Positions 54,224 through 63,177 of a DNA stretch of 64,000 nucleotides are shown piece after piece. The stretch comes from Hyphomicrobiales bacterium (GTDB lineage Bacteria > Pseudomonadota > Alphaproteobacteria > Rhizobiales > Xanthobacteraceae). The stretch covers positions 1-64,000 of the forward strand of contig JACPOA010000031.1 in assembly GCA_016185205.1 (NCBI GenBank), given 5' to 3'. Below the pieces are notes generated by a model that did not search any database, was not told the DNA's origin, and saw nothing but the letters and a program-made list of their open reading frames with translations. Made by a program: the position numbers and the translations under genes. Numbering within the stretch: position 1 is the stretch's first letter; every line of letters begins with the position of its first letter.

Positions 54224-54452
54224 ATTGCCTCACCATGTTGCTCTGACGCGCTCCAGTCGAATGCAAGGCGCACGCTATCCGCGGGAACATTGAACGATCG
54301 GAATATCAGCGAATGCGCATAAAGCGCTGTCGGAAACCTTGCCGTTTTCTCTTGCAACCGCCGCAACACGTCGTGGCAGCGACAGATAACAGGGAGCACG
54401 CTCCGTTTGGGTCGAGAGGCCGAGTAGAGCATCTGCAAGATCCCCTTGACTC

Positions 54453-55295
54453 TTAGTCAACTCCCCGCCTTGGCCAGAAGACCGGGCCAAGGTCGAGCGC
54501 TACACCTTGCTGTCCACGCTCCATAGCCGGCAATACATCCGCGCTGGGCCATATCCCGGACACGAGAGCTTTCTCGTAACCGCCGGTCAGGCCACAAGCG
54601 CGCATTTTAGCCGATGCCTCGTCAGCTGAATAGATCAGGGGCAGCGCCTCGATCATAATTCCATCGTCCATCGGACGCAGGATGCTGTACCAAGTCCTGC
54701 AAGTGCCATCATTTGCTGGCATGCCGACAGCGCCGGTATTGTGCCAAAGATGATCGCCGAACAGCTGCGTGAACGGCAATCCACAGTGGCCGGCAATGAC
54801 GCCGTCGCATTTCAGCCACTCGACCTCGTCCTGCTTGACCGAGATCGGCGTCGATTGAAAGATAAAACGGTTGATCTGTTTACCGCCGCCATGGATCACG
54901 GCGAGGCGGCGACCGCCCATGTCGATTTCTAGGTGTTGCGGCAAGCGCTTCATCCAGTTGCATGCGTCCTGATCGAGGCGGGCTGCTGCGAATGTGTACC
55001 ACTGCGCGGACAGCCGGTCGCATGCGCTGCCTTCCTCGAAGCCACAGCCACAATTATCGGCCGCGGCGGCAAGCGATTCCTCACAGTTGCCCATAACGAC
55101 GCGAATCCCGGAGGAGCGGATTAGGTCAACTGTGGCTTGCGGGTCGGCACAATATGCGACCACATCTCCGGTGCAGATCACGTCGTACGGATCAAAGCCG
55201 AGACGCTTAGCGACCCCAAGCATCGTACGCGTCGCTTCCAGATTGCTATAGCAACCACCGAAGACCAGGAGGGGCTTTGTTGTCTGTTTCGGCAT
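54453..55295 (-). CDS. Metallophosphoesterase-fold protein with substituted metal ligands
   Basis: A 280-residue calcineurin-like protein of the YfcE/DUF2437-like layout. Several canonical ligands are replaced: the D-x-H motif is Gly14/Tyr16 (GGCYSN), GNH(D/E) is GNCE with Cys71, and GHxH is GHCG, with Gly172 for the second His. Kept are Asp44 (TGDVVAY), Glu72, His135 and His170. A nearby CGCGF (82-86) and many other cysteines are unusual. It may bind a different metal or be non-catalytic. The start at 55295 gives the normal beginning of the fold. Confidence 0.8.
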   Translation of the reverse strand: MPKQTTKPLLVFGGCYSNLEATRTMLGVAKRLGFDPYDVICTGDVVAYCADPQATVDLIRSSGIRVVMGNCEESLAAAADNCGCGFEEGSACDRLSAQWYTFAAARLDQDACNWMKRLPQHLEIDMGGRRLAVIHGGGKQINRFIFQSTPISVKQDEVEWLKCDGVIAGHCGLPFTQLFGDHLWHNTGAVGMPANDGTCRTWYSILRPMDDGIMIEALPLIYSADEASAKMRACGLTGGYEKALVSGIWPSADVLPAMERGQQGVALDLGPVFWPRRGVD

Positions 55296-55497
55296 GTCGT
55301 ATTTATAAGTCGTGCCGACCCAATTGCAAACAAACAATCTCGGGTATCCGATTCAAGCAATAGCTTCTCGTTATATCAAATATAAGAAGAACGGAGCTTT
55401 TTGTCGCGCTGAAAATCAATAACCTAGTGAATGATCCGCATTTCACCAGTGGTTTGCCGCTTCGGTAGACGCTGGCATTGCGGCTGGGAGGTAACAA

Positions 55498-56760
55498 ATG
55501 CTTCGCCAATTATTGTACCGATCAATCGCAATCCTTACCCTAGCTGTCGCGACAACTGTCATAACGTACGCACCGGCAATGGCTGCAGATCCGATCCGAA
55601 TTGGCTTCGGCATGTCATTGACCGGACCACTCTCGGCGAATGGCAAGTCCGCCCTCCTGGCGATGAAAATCTGGGAGGAAGACACCAACGCCAAAGGTGG
55701 ACTGCTCGGACGACCGGTCAAGCTGATCTATTACGACGACCAGTCCAATCCCTCGACCGTGCCGGGCATCTACACAAAGATTTTGGATATCGACAATGTT
55801 GAGCTGATCGTCGGCGGCTATGCCACCAATTTGTTGGCGCCAGCGGTGACGATCGCCATGCGGAAAAAGAAAGTGCTGATCGGAATCCTCGGGGTCGCGG
55901 TTAACAGCGAGTTCAAATATCCGGGTTATTTCGCGATGATCCCTTCCGGTCCGGATCCGAAGCCCGCGTTCACGAAAGGGTTTTTCGACATAGCGATGGC
56001 CCAGAACCCAAAACCGCAGACGATCGCACTGGTCGGGGCGGACATGGAGTTCTCACAAAACGCCTTGGAAGGCGCGCGCATGAACGCCAAGGCCGCCGGG
56101 CTGAAAGTCGTCTACGACAAAACCTATCCGCCGGCGCAGACCGAGTTTGCGTCGATCGTCCGCGCCATCCAAGCGACCAATCCGGACCTGGTCGTGATTG
56201 GCTCCTATCCGATCGATTCGGTGGGAATGGTGCGCGCCGTCAATGAAGTTGGTTTCAAACCAAAGATGATCGGCGGTGCGATGGTCGGACTGCAGGCAAC
56301 GGTGTTCAAGACACAGTTGGGCCCGCTGCTCAACGGCTTCGTCAACTACGATTTTTGGCTGCCGTTGAAGACCATGGAATTCCCGGGCGTGATGGAATTC
56401 ATCAAGAAATACCAGGCCCGGGCACCGGGCGAGGGTGTTGATCCTCTCGGTTACTACATGGCGCCGTGGGGTTACGCCTATTTGCAGGTGCTGGGGCAGG
56501 CTGTCGAGGCCACCAAGAGTCTCGATGATAGCAAGCTCATCGACTACATGCACAAGGCTACGTTTAAGACCGTCCTTGGCGACGTCAAGTTTGGGAAAGA
56601 TGGGGAATGGGCTCAATCGCGCGTGTTGCAGGTCCAATTCCAAAACATCAAAGGTAATGCCATCAATCAGTTCAAGGACGTGTCGGTTCAATCGATCGTG
56701 GAACCGGCGCAATACAAATCGGGAAAATTTATCTATCCGTACGCCGATGCGATAAAATAA
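55498..56760 (+). CDS. Liv-type periplasmic substrate-binding protein
   Basis: A 420-residue binding protein: Sec signal peptide (about 1-29, cleavage after APAMA), then DPIRIGFGMSLTGPLSANG, the standard opening of Liv-type receptors. The start is set by GGGAGG seven bases upstream. The companion permease and ATPase genes follow after a 407-base gap. Ligand unknown. Confidence 0.92.
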   Translation: MLRQLLYRSIAILTLAVATTVITYAPAMAADPIRIGFGMSLTGPLSANGKSALLAMKIWEEDTNAKGGLLGRPVKLIYYDDQSNPSTVPGIYTKILDIDNVELIVGGYATNLLAPAVTIAMRKKKVLIGILGVAVNSEFKYPGYFAMIPSGPDPKPAFTKGFFDIAMAQNPKPQTIALVGADMEFSQNALEGARMNAKAAGLKVVYDKTYPPAQTEFASIVRAIQATNPDLVVIGSYPIDSVGMVRAVNEVGFKPKMIGGAMVGLQATVFKTQLGPLLNGFVNYDFWLPLKTMEFPGVMEFIKKYQARAPGEGVDPLGYYMAPWGYAYLQVLGQAVEATKSLDDSKLIDYMHKATFKTVLGDVKFGKDGEWAQSRVLQVQFQNIKGNAINQFKDVSVQSIVEPAQYKSGKFIYPYADAIK

Positions 56761-57167
56761 AGACCGATTTGGGAGTCCGATGAGAGACCGACCGTGATTC
56801 TAACAGTCGCGGCGGAAGGGTTGAGTGTGCGGCCAAGAATGTTGCCAGGAACCTGCGGCACGTATCCATGCGGGCAACTTGCCGCAGCGTCAGGCTGCGA
56901 AGATTCAAGGAACTCCAGCCACAAACCATGACGGCGCTGCAGAGGGGCTTTATGGAAGCGGCTGGATTAACCCGCATCTTCGCCAGTTCGTGAGTTATCT
57001 AGAGAATCCTTGCTGAAGGGTTCTGGGGGAGTAGTGCCGGCAGGTTCAACACGCAGATTGCATTCAATGCATCGCGCCGGTCTTTCAATGCCGTACGGCA
57101 CCCTGTCCGGTTGAGACGGCGGCTTGTAACGCGATATTCCGCCGCGAATGCGCCGGTTGAGGAGCGT
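56761..57167 (+). other. 407-base gap between the binding-protein gene and livH
   Basis: No gene is supported here. There is a 9-bp hairpin with one G-U pair (57003-57024, AGAATCCTT / AAGGGTTCT) without a T-run, and a small palindrome GCATTCAATGC near 57060. It probably holds an attenuator or a second promoter for livHMGF. Confidence 0.4.
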
Positions 57168-58043
57168 ATGGATATTTCCTTCGATTTGCTGATCAACGCG
57201 ATCGCCGCGGGGCTGTTGCTTGGCGCCTTCTACGCCGCCGTCACCGCCGGGGTGTCGATTTCCTTCGGCATGCTCGACATCGTCAATATCGCGCATCCGG
57301 GCTTCGTGATCCTCGGCTCCTACCTCGCCTATTTCATCAACATCAATTACGGCGTCGATCCGATCCTGGTCAGCATTCTGATGCTGCCGGTGTTCTATGC
57401 GCTCGGCGCGCTGATCTATCAGGTCTACTATCTGTCGTTCGAAAAACGCGGCCAGGAAGCGCTGCGCGGGCTGGCCTTCTTCTTCGGCTTGCTGTTCGTC
57501 ACCGAGGTGGCGCTGATCCTGGTGTTCGGCGTCGACTATCGCTACGTCGAGGCCGCCTATATCGGGCCCAGCATCCACATCGGGCTGGTCGACCTGCCAT
57601 TGCGCATGCTGGTGCCCTGCGTCGCCGCACTGGCGCTGTTCGGCGCGATCCAAATATTCATCACCCGCACCTTCACCGGCCGCGCCATCATGGCGGTGTC
57701 GCAGGATCAGCTGGCACTGCAGCTGATGGCCGCCGATCCGATCCGCATCAAGCGCATCGCCTTCGGTCTCTCGATTGCAGTCGCCGCGGTCGCCGGCGCG
57801 CTGCTGATCATCATCCAGCCGGTCGAGCCCTCGGTCGGCCGCGAATATATCGGCCGCGTCTTCGCCATCTGCGTGCTCGGCGGGCTCGGCAGCATGCCCG
57901 GCACGCTGATCGCCGCTCTCCTGCTCGGCATCGTCGAAAGCATCACCGCCACGTTTTACGGCCCATCCTGGGCACCGGCGGTGGCGTTCGGTCTTCTCCT
58001 GCTCACGCTCGCCTTCCGGCCGGCGGGACTTTTGGGACGGTGA
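57168..58043 (+). CDS. livH: Liv-type ABC permease
   Basis: A 291-residue LivH permease with about eight to nine helices: SISFGMLDIVNIAHPGFVILGSYLAY, the coupling loop TFTGRAIMAVSQD and the C-terminal CVLGGLGSMPGTLIAALLLGI. The start at 57168 has GAGGAG upstream. It is noticeably higher in G+C than the binding-protein gene before it. Confidence 0.93.
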   Translation: MDISFDLLINAIAAGLLLGAFYAAVTAGVSISFGMLDIVNIAHPGFVILGSYLAYFININYGVDPILVSILMLPVFYALGALIYQVYYLSFEKRGQEALRGLAFFFGLLFVTEVALILVFGVDYRYVEAAYIGPSIHIGLVDLPLRMLVPCVAALALFGAIQIFITRTFTGRAIMAVSQDQLALQLMAADPIRIKRIAFGLSIAVAAVAGALLIIIQPVEPSVGREYIGRVFAICVLGGLGSMPGTLIAALLLGIVESITATFYGPSWAPAVAFGLLLLTLAFRPAGLLGR

Positions 58044-58049
58044 TCTGAC

Positions 58050-59006
58050 GTGAACACGACCAAATTCGCCCTGATAACGATCGTGGTTGGCGCGGCGGTG
58101 ATGGCCTTCGCGCATTGGTACAGCATCGATTATCTGTTTTTCGCCAGCTACACGATCCTGCAATTCATCGTGCTGGCGACCGCCTGGAATATCCTTGGCG
58201 GTTATTGCGGCTACGTGAATTTCGGCTCGGCCGCCTTCTTCGCGATGGGCGCCTACAGTTCCGTCTTCATGCACAAATTCTATCCGCTGCCGATCCCGGC
58301 GCTGTTCATAGTCAGCGCCATCGTGTCCGGCATCGCCGGCTTCGGCATGGGTTATCTCACGTTGCGGCTGCGCGGTTCGTTCTTCGCCATCGCCACGCTC
58401 GCGCTCGCGGTCGTGCTGCAGACGCTGGTGGTGAATTGGGAATATGTCGGCGGCTCGCGCGGTGCCTATATTATCCGGCCGGAGAGCATCGAATTCGCCG
58501 GCATCACGATCAACTACATCGAATATCTGTTCGGGCTGATGCTGCTGCTGACGATAATCGCGTTGGTGACCGCGCGCGCGATCGAGCGCTCCCAGCTCGG
58601 CTTTGGCTTTGCCACCATCCGCGATGACGAATTGGCGGCCGAGGCCTGCGGCGTGCCGACGCTGCGCGTGAAGCTGATCGCCACCACGATCTCGGGCGCC
58701 TTCATGGGCATGGCGGGCGCACCGTTCCCCTACTACATCGGCTATCTGCAGCCATCGTCGGCCTTCGGCCTCGAATATGCGGTCAACTCGATCGCCATGC
58801 CGATGATCGGCGGCACCACCAGCTGGGTCGGCCCGCTGATCGGCGCGATCCTGCTCGGCTCCGCGCAGCAGTACGCCACCGTCAGCATCTCCTCGGAGGT
58901 CAACCTGCTGATCGTCGGCCTCATGCTGGTCGCCTTCGTGATCATCGCGCCCAACGGCCTGATCGGGCTGGTGCAGGGATGGCGGCGAGCCTGGAGGAAG
59001 CCATGA
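58050..59006 (+). CDS. livM: Liv-type ABC permease
   Basis: A 318-residue LivM permease beginning with GTG 6 bases after livH. It has the motif GYVNFGSAAFFAMGAYSS, a coupling loop RSQLGFGFATIRDDELAAEACG and the C-terminal NGLIGLVQGWRRAWRKP. Its stop overlaps the livG start (ATGA). Confidence 0.93.
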   Translation: MNTTKFALITIVVGAAVMAFAHWYSIDYLFFASYTILQFIVLATAWNILGGYCGYVNFGSAAFFAMGAYSSVFMHKFYPLPIPALFIVSAIVSGIAGFGMGYLTLRLRGSFFAIATLALAVVLQTLVVNWEYVGGSRGAYIIRPESIEFAGITINYIEYLFGLMLLLTIIALVTARAIERSQLGFGFATIRDDELAAEACGVPTLRVKLIATTISGAFMGMAGAPFPYYIGYLQPSSAFGLEYAVNSIAMPMIGGTTSWVGPLIGAILLGSAQQYATVSISSEVNLLIVGLMLVAFVIIAPNGLIGLVQGWRRAWRKP

Positions 59007-59737
59007 GCGCGCTCCTCCACGTCGACAATGTCACCAAGCGGTTCGGCGGCTTCATCGCGCTCGACGGAATCGATCTCGAAGTGCAGCCGCGCGAGCGGCT
59101 CGGCCTGATCGGCCCGAACGGCTCCGGCAAGAGCACGCTGGTCAACTGCATTTGCGGCACGTTGCAGAACGAGAGCGGCAGCGTCAGCTTCGACGGCCAG
59201 ACTGTCGACGGCCTGGCCGCGCACGAGCGGACGCATCGGGGCATCGCCCGCAGCTTCCAATTACCGCGTCCGTTCCACAGCATGTCGCTCGCCGACAATC
59301 TGCGGATTCCGCTGCTCTACACCGTGCGCACGCGGGAAGGCATGCTGCATGCGCACAGTGACCTCAATGCGCGCTGCCACGAACTGCTGGAGATGGTGGG
59401 GCTGGCCAACAAAGCCCAGCAATTTCCGCGCGATCTCACGCAGGTCGAGATGCGCAAGCTGGAATTGGCGCGCGCCATGGCGGCGGAACCGAAGCTGCTG
59501 ATCGCCGACGAATCCATGGCCGGCCTGTCGCATTCGGAAATCGACGACATCCTGGCGCTGCTGGTGCGGCTGAACGAACGCGGCATCACCGTGATCCTGA
59601 TCGAACACATTATGCGCGCGGTGATGAGCTTTTCGCACCGCCTGGCGGTACTGGTGTCGGGCAAGAAGATCGCCGACGGCAAGCCGGAAGACGTGGTGCG
59701 CGACCCCGAAGTGGTGAGGGCGTATCTTGGCCAGTAG
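59003..59737 (+). CDS. livG: Liv-type ABC transporter ATP-binding protein
   Basis: A 244-residue ATPase with Walker A GPNGSGKST and Walker B LLIADESMAGL. At the signature position it has RDLTQVEMRKLELAR in place of LSGGQ, a divergence tolerated in one LivG subgroup. GGAGGA precedes the ATG at 59003. It overlaps livM (4 bases) and livF (11 bases). Confidence 0.91.
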   Translation: MSALLHVDNVTKRFGGFIALDGIDLEVQPRERLGLIGPNGSGKSTLVNCICGTLQNESGSVSFDGQTVDGLAAHERTHRGIARSFQLPRPFHSMSLADNLRIPLLYTVRTREGMLHAHSDLNARCHELLEMVGLANKAQQFPRDLTQVEMRKLELARAMAAEPKLLIADESMAGLSHSEIDDILALLVRLNERGITVILIEHIMRAVMSFSHRLAVLVSGKKIADGKPEDVVRDPEVVRAYLGQ

Positions 59738-60458
59738 CATCACCATCGAGAAAGTTCACGCCGCCTATGGCGCGGTGCGGGTGATCGAGGACGTCTCGAT
59801 CAACGTCAAGGCCGGCGAAACCGTCGCCCTGCTCGGCACCAACGGCAACGGCAAGAGCACGCTGATGAAATGCGTGATGGGCATCGTTAAGCCCGTCGCC
59901 GGCAACATTGTCGCGGAAATCGACGGCGAGAAGCACGACCTGGTCGGAATGAAAACCGAAGATATTGTCGATCTCGGCATCGCGCTGGTGCCGGAAGGCC
60001 GCCGCCTGTTCCCGCGGCTGACGGTGGAAGAAAACCTGCTGCTCGGCGCGTTCCGCCCCAAGGCGCGCGCGCAGATCAAGACCAATTTCGACTTCTGCTG
60101 CGAGGCGTTTCCGCGCCTGGCCGAGCGTCTGAAGCAGCTCGCCGGCAGCATGAGCGGCGGCGAGCAGCAGATGCTGGCGCTGGCGCGCGCGCTGATGCTG
60201 GCGCCGCGCATCTTGCTGGTGGACGAGCCCTCCGTGGGTCTGGCGCCGCTGCTGGTCGCCCGCACCATCGATGCCATCAAGCAGCTCAAAGACCACTATC
60301 AGCTCACCGTGCTGATGGCGGAGCAGAACTTCACGCAGGCGATCCGCATCGCCGACCGCGGCTATGTGATCGTGCACGGCAAGATCGCGTTCGAGGGCCG
60401 CTCGGCCGACGAGCTCAACAACAACGACCTGATCCGCCAGTTTTATCTGGGGATGTGA
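59727..60458 (+). CDS. livF: Liv-type ABC transporter ATP-binding protein
   Basis: A 243-residue ATPase with Walker A GTNGNGKST, signature SMSGGEQQM and Walker B LLVDEPSVG. It starts with TTG inside livG, a coupled start. It completes the importer SBP-H-M-G-F; no catabolic gene follows directly on this strand. Confidence 0.91.
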   Translation: MASSITIEKVHAAYGAVRVIEDVSINVKAGETVALLGTNGNGKSTLMKCVMGIVKPVAGNIVAEIDGEKHDLVGMKTEDIVDLGIALVPEGRRLFPRLTVEENLLLGAFRPKARAQIKTNFDFCCEAFPRLAERLKQLAGSMSGGEQQMLALARALMLAPRILLVDEPSVGLAPLLVARTIDAIKQLKDHYQLTVLMAEQNFTQAIRIADRGYVIVHGKIAFEGRSADELNNNDLIRQFYLGM

Positions 60459-60488
60459 GGGGCTACCGAAATGCAAGGCGGCGCGCTG

Positions 60489-60968
60489 TCAGCCGAGCTC
60501 CGGACGGATAGCGAGCCGCCTGCTCATGTCCGACTGGAAGCGGCCGTGTGGGTCGACCCGGCGGAGCACGGCGCGGAACCGTTCCAGCTCCGGGAACATG
60601 CGGGAGAAGCCCGCAGCGCTCATCAACGCATCCTTGGCGGCGTAGAACCGGCCGCCACGGTCGAGCGTGATGCGCTCGAGCCGCGCGTGCAATTCCTCCA
60701 CGCCGGAGCGCCGCGGCAGATCAACGGCGAAGGCATAGCCCTTGAACGGGAACGAGATGAAGCCTTCGCCGGGGCCGCCCATCGGCTTGAGCACTGAGCC
60801 CATCGAACCGGCGCGCGCATGCACGACCTCGGCGAGCAGCTTGCGTAAACCCTCGCGGTCGCTATGCGGGATTCCGCAATGCACCGAATAGAAGCCGCGA
60901 CGACCGTAAATACGGTTAAAGCCGTTGATGTGATCGAGTGGGAAGTAGGATAATCTTGATGGGCACAA
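60489..60968 (-). pseudogene. C-terminal fragment of a DprE1-like FAD-dependent oxidase
   Basis: The 159 codons match only the last third of FAD-linked oxidases of the DprE1/alditol oxidase type (YFPLDHINGFNRIYGRRGFYS; GGPGEGFISFPFKGYAFAVD; VDPHGRFQSDMSRRL). The FAD-binding N-terminal domain is missing, and the upstream sequence is the end of the cyclase gene region, so the gene was truncated by a rearrangement. Confidence 0.75.
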
Positions 60969-61032
60969 ATCGAGCTATTTCGCTTAGGCACGGCTTTTCG
61001 TCGCGCGGCGAGATGGAACAAGACACCCCACT

Positions 61033-61812
61033 TCAATCAAACAATGCTACCGCACGCGTCCAGCCGCCAGAGCCGGCCTTCACCTTGTGTGGGAAACAGG
61101 CGACGGTGAAGCCGAACGGCGGAAGCTGTTCCAAGTTGCACAGCTTCTCCATGTGGCAATAAGGAATTTCGCGGCCGGCCTTGTGGCCCTCCCAGATGAT
61201 TGCGGGGTCGTGCGTCTCCTCCCAGCGCTTGCGCGTATGGAAGAATGGCGCGTCCCAGCCCCAGGCGTCGATGCCGGCAACCCGCACGCCGCGCGAGGTG
61301 AGATAAAGCGTCGCCTCGCGCCCCATGCCGCAGCCGGCGGTGAGATATTCATCGGTGCCCATGCAACTCGCCGCCCGGGTGTTGATCAGCACGATGTCGA
61401 AGGGTTTCAGCTCATGGCCGATGCGCTTGAGCTCGGCCTCGACCTCGGCCGCGCTGACCACGTGGCCATCGGGCAGGCGGCGGAAGTCGAGCTTGACGCC
61501 CGGGCGGAAAAACCAGTCGAGAGGCACCTGGTCGATGGTCATCATCGGCTCGCCGCGGATAGTCTTAGACTGGAAATGATAGGGCGCGTCCATGTGGGTG
61601 CCGTTATGGGTGGTGAACTGCACAAGCTCGAACGCCCAGCCCTCGCCGTCCGGCAAATCCTGCGCGCGCAGGCCTGGAAAGCTCTCCAGCAGCATCCAGG
61701 CGTTTTCCTTGTTGGACTTATAGTCGATCTTCGGCCGCATGATGGGCGGGTCAAGCACCGTCTCGTTGTCGAGCGGCACGGACAGATCGAGCATGCGGCT
61801 GGGCAGTTTCAT
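61033..61812 (-). CDS. Cyclase-family (kynurenine-formamidase-like) hydrolase
   Basis: A 259-residue metal hydrolase of the cyclase/KynB family. The metal-binding motif is H69-N-G-T-H73-M-D75-A-P-Y-H79, intact. The start at 61812 has GGAGGAG upstream and the family's usual LDLSVPLDNET follows. Relatives hydrolyse formamides, lactones or cyclic amides (isatin). The gene may belong with the SDR upstream on the same strand (about 180 bases away). Confidence 0.9.
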   Translation of the reverse strand: MKLPSRMLDLSVPLDNETVLDPPIMRPKIDYKSNKENAWMLLESFPGLRAQDLPDGEGWAFELVQFTTHNGTHMDAPYHFQSKTIRGEPMMTIDQVPLDWFFRPGVKLDFRRLPDGHVVSAAEVEAELKRIGHELKPFDIVLINTRAASCMGTDEYLTAGCGMGREATLYLTSRGVRVAGIDAWGWDAPFFHTRKRWEETHDPAIIWEGHKAGREIPYCHMEKLCNLEQLPPFGFTVACFPHKVKAGSGGWTRAVALFD

Positions 61813-61992
61813 AATCTCCTCCCTGGCGCGGGCCGACGATTCTATCCTGTGCTTGTTCAAAAGTCCGAAAGGTTGAGGAAGTCTAGAGCGCCGCGGTAAT
61901 GCCCTACAGGATCTAATTCAGCAACGTACGCTGGCAGCACTATCGAACACGAACCTTTCAGGAGCACGCCCTGAATGGCGCAACACCCAGCC

Positions 61993-62808
61993 TCAAAGTG
62001 TTGAGAGCAAATGGCCACCATCGACCGGAAGAACACTTCCGGTCATAAAAGCACCCCCCGCTCCTGCTAACAGCATTAAAGGCTCGATCAAATCTTCCAT
62101 CCTCACCAATCGGCGCATCGGAATCCTTCGAATCATCGCTTGGCCCTTTTCAGACGCGAAGAACTCACGATTTAACTCTGTCTCGACGTATCCCGGTGCT
62201 AATGCATTTACTCGAATCCCGTGCCGCGCCCATTCCAGCGCTAACTGTTTTGTCATTTGAATGAGAGCTGCCTTGGTCGTGCCATAGGCCGTGACTTGTC
62301 CGCCCTGCCGTATTCCCAGAATGGAGGCAATGTTTACGATCGAGCCGGCAATCTTCTGCGCTACCATGTGTTTTGCAGCCTCCCGCGCAACGAGCCAAGG
62401 ACCACGAAGATTCGTACATAGAATGTTGTCAAAACTTTCCGCTGTCTGTTCCAGGGTCCCGCTCATTTCTGCTATGCCCGCGTTATTGATCAAAACTGTT
62501 GGGACACCGCAGCGTGTGATAATTTCCTCGAACGCATGCTCCACCATTTCGGTCCGCCTGACATCTATTTCCACGGAATATGCTCTTCCCCCTGAATTAG
62601 CAATATTATCAGCCAATTCTTTGAGCCCAGATTGCGAACGCGCAGCTAGAACTACATGAGCGCCCTCGCGAGCAAGGACTTTGGCAAAGAACTGGCCCAA
62701 TCCGCGCGACGCTCCAGTCACCACAGCGACTTGACCAATTAGTCGCTGTCGTTTTGGTCCCTGGAACTCTGCAAACGCTGCGAGTTCCGAATCGCCGAAT
62801 TCAATCAT
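61993..62808 (-). CDS. Short-chain dehydrogenase/reductase
   Basis: A 271-residue SDR: TGASRGLG (31-38), NNAG (108-111), Ser162, Tyr175 and Lys179. The start at 62808 follows AGGAGAG at proper spacing, and the earlier in-frame start at 62877 lacks this. Basic residues after beta-2 (LAARSQ) suggest NADP(H). Its G+C is lower than that of the liv genes. The 407 bases to 63215 hold the hairpin structure at 62907-62978 and no gene. Confidence 0.9.
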   Translation of the reverse strand: MIEFGDSELAAFAEFQGPKRQRLIGQVAVVTGASRGLGQFFAKVLAREGAHVVLAARSQSGLKELADNIANSGGRAYSVEIDVRRTEMVEHAFEEIITRCGVPTVLINNAGIAEMSGTLEQTAESFDNILCTNLRGPWLVAREAAKHMVAQKIAGSIVNIASILGIRQGGQVTAYGTTKAALIQMTKQLALEWARHGIRVNALAPGYVETELNREFFASEKGQAMIRRIPMRRLVRMEDLIEPLMLLAGAGGAFMTGSVLPVDGGHLLSTL

Positions 62809-62906
62809 TGAAACTCTCCTATTCATTTCATTGGCAACGAGCATGTATGAGCAGTTGACTTGAGCGAGCGGCACCATCGCCCATGGCTTAAAGGTTTTAA
62901 TTTGTG

Positions 62907-62978
62907 GAACGGCCCCGCTATCGCGGCATCACTGTGCCAAAGTGTGGTTGTTGCGACAACCACATAAAAGGGCCGTTC
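62907..62978. repeat. Nested inverted repeats
   Basis: An outer pair GAACGGCCC (62907-62915) / GGGCCGTTC (62970-62978) encloses a perfect 9-bp hairpin TGTGGTTGT-TGCG-ACAACCACA (62943-62964). No gene overlaps it. It could be a small non-autonomous element, a recombination site or a structured RNA. Confidence 0.5.
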
Positions 62979-63177
62979 TATGTAGCACAGTAGATGCCGA
63001 CCGGTGCGAGATGCATCAAGCAGACAATGAACCTACGGAACGAAATTCCGAAGCGAGAAAGGCCGTCTGGCACCGAGGCGGATGAACGGGCAAAATTGAA
63101 TCTTGTCGTCGATGCCTCTAAGGCGATATGGCGCTGAGACGAGGGGTTGGCGATTGAGCGGCCAAGATTGGGATTAC

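Noticed and set aside
54446-54460. TTGACTCTTAGTCAA, resembling an FNR box
   Set aside because: The spacer between TTGAC and GTCAA is 5, not 4, bases, and it overlaps the stop codon of the metallophosphoesterase-like gene with no promoter-proximal gene.
56967-58274. A 435-codon reverse-strand frame over livH
   Set aside because: It is antisense to a clear LivH permease; its Asp/His/Gln/Arg-rich composition is that of a shadow frame.
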